From an uncultured bacterium (GTDB taxonomy: Bacteria > Planctomycetota > GCA-002687715): a stretch of DNA of 64,000 nucleotides. How positions within the stretch are numbered: the first letter of the stretch is position 1; each line of letters opens with the position of its first letter. Positions 63,201 through 64,000 of this stretch are shown piece by piece. The stretch spans positions 1-64,000 of the forward strand of contig CADEGH010000013.1 in NCBI GenBank assembly GCA_902826835.1, given 5' to 3'. The notes beneath the pieces are model-generated. The model was not told where the DNA came from. It saw only the letters and a program-made list of their open reading frames with translations, and did not search any database. Made by a program: the position numbers and the translations under genes.

Positions 63201-64000
63201 ATGAAGTACAACCGCCTCGGTTCGGCCGGAATCAAAGTCAGCGAAGTCTCGTTCGGCTCGTGGCTCACCTTCGGGCCGCAGCTCGACCTCGCGCAGATCA
63301 AGGCCTGCATGAAGGTCGCCTTCGACCACGGCGTGAACTTCTTCGACAACGCCGAAGCGTACGCGGAGGGGGAGGCGGAGACGCTGATGGGCCAAGCGCT
63401 CGCAGACTACCGCAGAGAGGACCTGGTTCTCTCCACCAAGCTTTTCTGGGGCGGGAAGGGCCCGAACGACATCGGGCTGTCTTGGAAGCACCTGGTCGAG
63501 GGCACCAAGGCCTCTTTGAAGCGGCTGCGCGTCGAAGCGGTGGATCTCCTGTTTTGCCACCGACCCGATCCCAATGTCCCGATGGAAGAGGTGGTGCGCG
63601 CCATGGACGTCTTGGTCCGGCAGGGGCATGCCTACTACTGGGGGACTTCCGAGTGGTCGGCGGTCGAGATCATGGAAGCTCATCTCGTGGCTCGTGAGTT
63701 GGGCGCGATTCCTCCGGTCGTCGAACAGCCCCAGTACAACCTGTTCGTGCGGGAGCGCGTCGAAAAGGAGTACCAGCCGATCTACCGCCGCTTCGGGATG
63801 GGCACGACCATCTGGAGCCCGCTCGCCTCCGGCATCCTGAGTGGCAAGTACAACGACGGAGTGCCCAAAGGCAGTCGACTCGACCGCATCGACTGGCTGC
63901 GCGCCCGGCTGGACGAGGCGAAAATCAAGAAAGCGCGAGCGTTCGGGGAGCTTGCCAAGGAACTCGGGGCCTCTTCCGCCGAGTTGGCCATTGCGTGGTG
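63201..64000 (+). CDS. Aldo/keto reductase, truncated by the window end
   Basis: 266 residues visible; the reading frame is still open at 64000. GGGAGAG lies upstream of the ATG. The aldo/keto reductase tetrad is complete: D49 (FFDN), Y54, K80 (STK) and H120 (LLFCHRPD), followed by VEQPQYNLFVRERVE and SPLASGILSGKYNDG, the signature of the voltage-gated potassium-channel beta-subunit-like (AKR6) group. NADPH-dependent carbonyl reduction is expected. It is divergent from the unknown gene at 62017 with 32 bp between the starts. Confidence 0.93.
   Translation, partial: MKYNRLGSAGIKVSEVSFGSWLTFGPQLDLAQIKACMKVAFDHGVNFFDNAEAYAEGEAETLMGQALADYRREDLVLSTKLFWGGKGPNDIGLSWKHLVEGTKASLKRLRVEAVDLLFCHRPDPNVPMEEVVRAMDVLVRQGHAYYWGTSEWSAVEIMEAHLVARELGAIPPVVEQPQYNLFVRERVEKEYQPIYRRFGMGTTIWSPLASGILSGKYNDGVPKGSRLDRIDWLRARLDEAKIKKARAFGELAKELGASSAELAIAW

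Noticed and set aside
1..64000. CRISPR arrays, insertion sequences, tRNA and rRNA genes
   Set aside because: Looking through the window I saw no regularly spaced direct repeats, transposase-like protein or recognisable tRNA/rRNA sequence; a tRNA scan would be the decisive check for a missed tRNA.

Overview
The window is a high-GC, gene-dense bacterial chromosome segment of single-exon genes. I see no rRNA, tRNA, CRISPR array or insertion sequence. Gene content points to Planctomycetota: Ser/Thr kinases fused to sulfatase-modifying-factor (FGE-like) domains, ECF sigma factors paired with kinases, very large secreted proteins built of IPT/TIG, FG-GAP, Ig-like and propeller repeats, twin-arginine Gfo/Idh/MocA oxidoreductases and DUF6807 proteins. 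The secreted-protein style recalls the Saltatorellus/Engelhardtia-type deep planctomycetes. This assignment is inference from protein families, not from a marker gene.

Layout. 0.1-7.6 kb: two divergent giant secreted proteins, a trypsin-fold protein whose His and Ser catalytic positions are lost and an FG-GAP repeat protein. 7.6-9.9 kb: an unusual fusion of a 13E12/DUF222-like HNH nuclease with a complete RuvB-like motor. 10.2-13.7 kb: kinase-FGE fusion translationally coupled to an ECF sigma factor, behind two matching palindromes. 13.8-20.4 kb: secreted propeller/Ig protein, a 74-aa orphan, an ECF sigma/membrane partner pair and another secreted protein. 20.7-25.5 kb: DUF4344 metallopeptidase, ECF sigma factor and kinase-TPR protein. 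25.6-31.6 kb: a tightly overlapping pglZ-brxD-brxHI operon, the phosphatase/ATPase/helicase triad of BREX-type phage defence, without the PglX methyltransferase or other BREX genes. 31.7-32.9 kb: secreted serpin. 33.1-38.2 kb: five genes (methyltransferase, DUF6807, Gfo/Idh/MocA, DUF6807, enolase-superfamily lipoprotein), most joined by 4-bp overlaps, behind a leader with competing hairpins. 38.2-41.6 kb: two secreted proteins. 41.6-44.6 kb: a second divergent ECF sigma/kinase-FGE pair. 44.7-49.0 kb: secreted protein, two-domain fasciclin protein with a canonical terminator, SOUL protein, secreted protein. 49.0-58.8 kb, all on the minus strand: a VWA/HEAT protein, small lipoprotein, RNase D, TIM-barrel isomerase, WecA-like and Wzy-like glycan enzymes, each overlapping the next, then an M43 metalloprotease. 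58.8-64.0 kb: small membrane proteins, a PLP ammonia-lyase-like enzyme, a secreted protein, an unknown protein and a truncated aldo/keto reductase.

How genes work together. Three sigma/kinase neighbourhoods and one sigma/membrane-protein pair suggest kinase-controlled ECF signalling, possibly governing the secreted proteins around them. The sugar-type operon looks like a carbohydrate oxidation/epimerisation pathway. The minus-strand operon ties surface glycan synthesis to RNA processing and a surface adhesion-like protein. The two best candidates for undescribed biology are the methyltransferase-less PglZ-BrxD-BrxHI module and the HNH-RuvB fusion.
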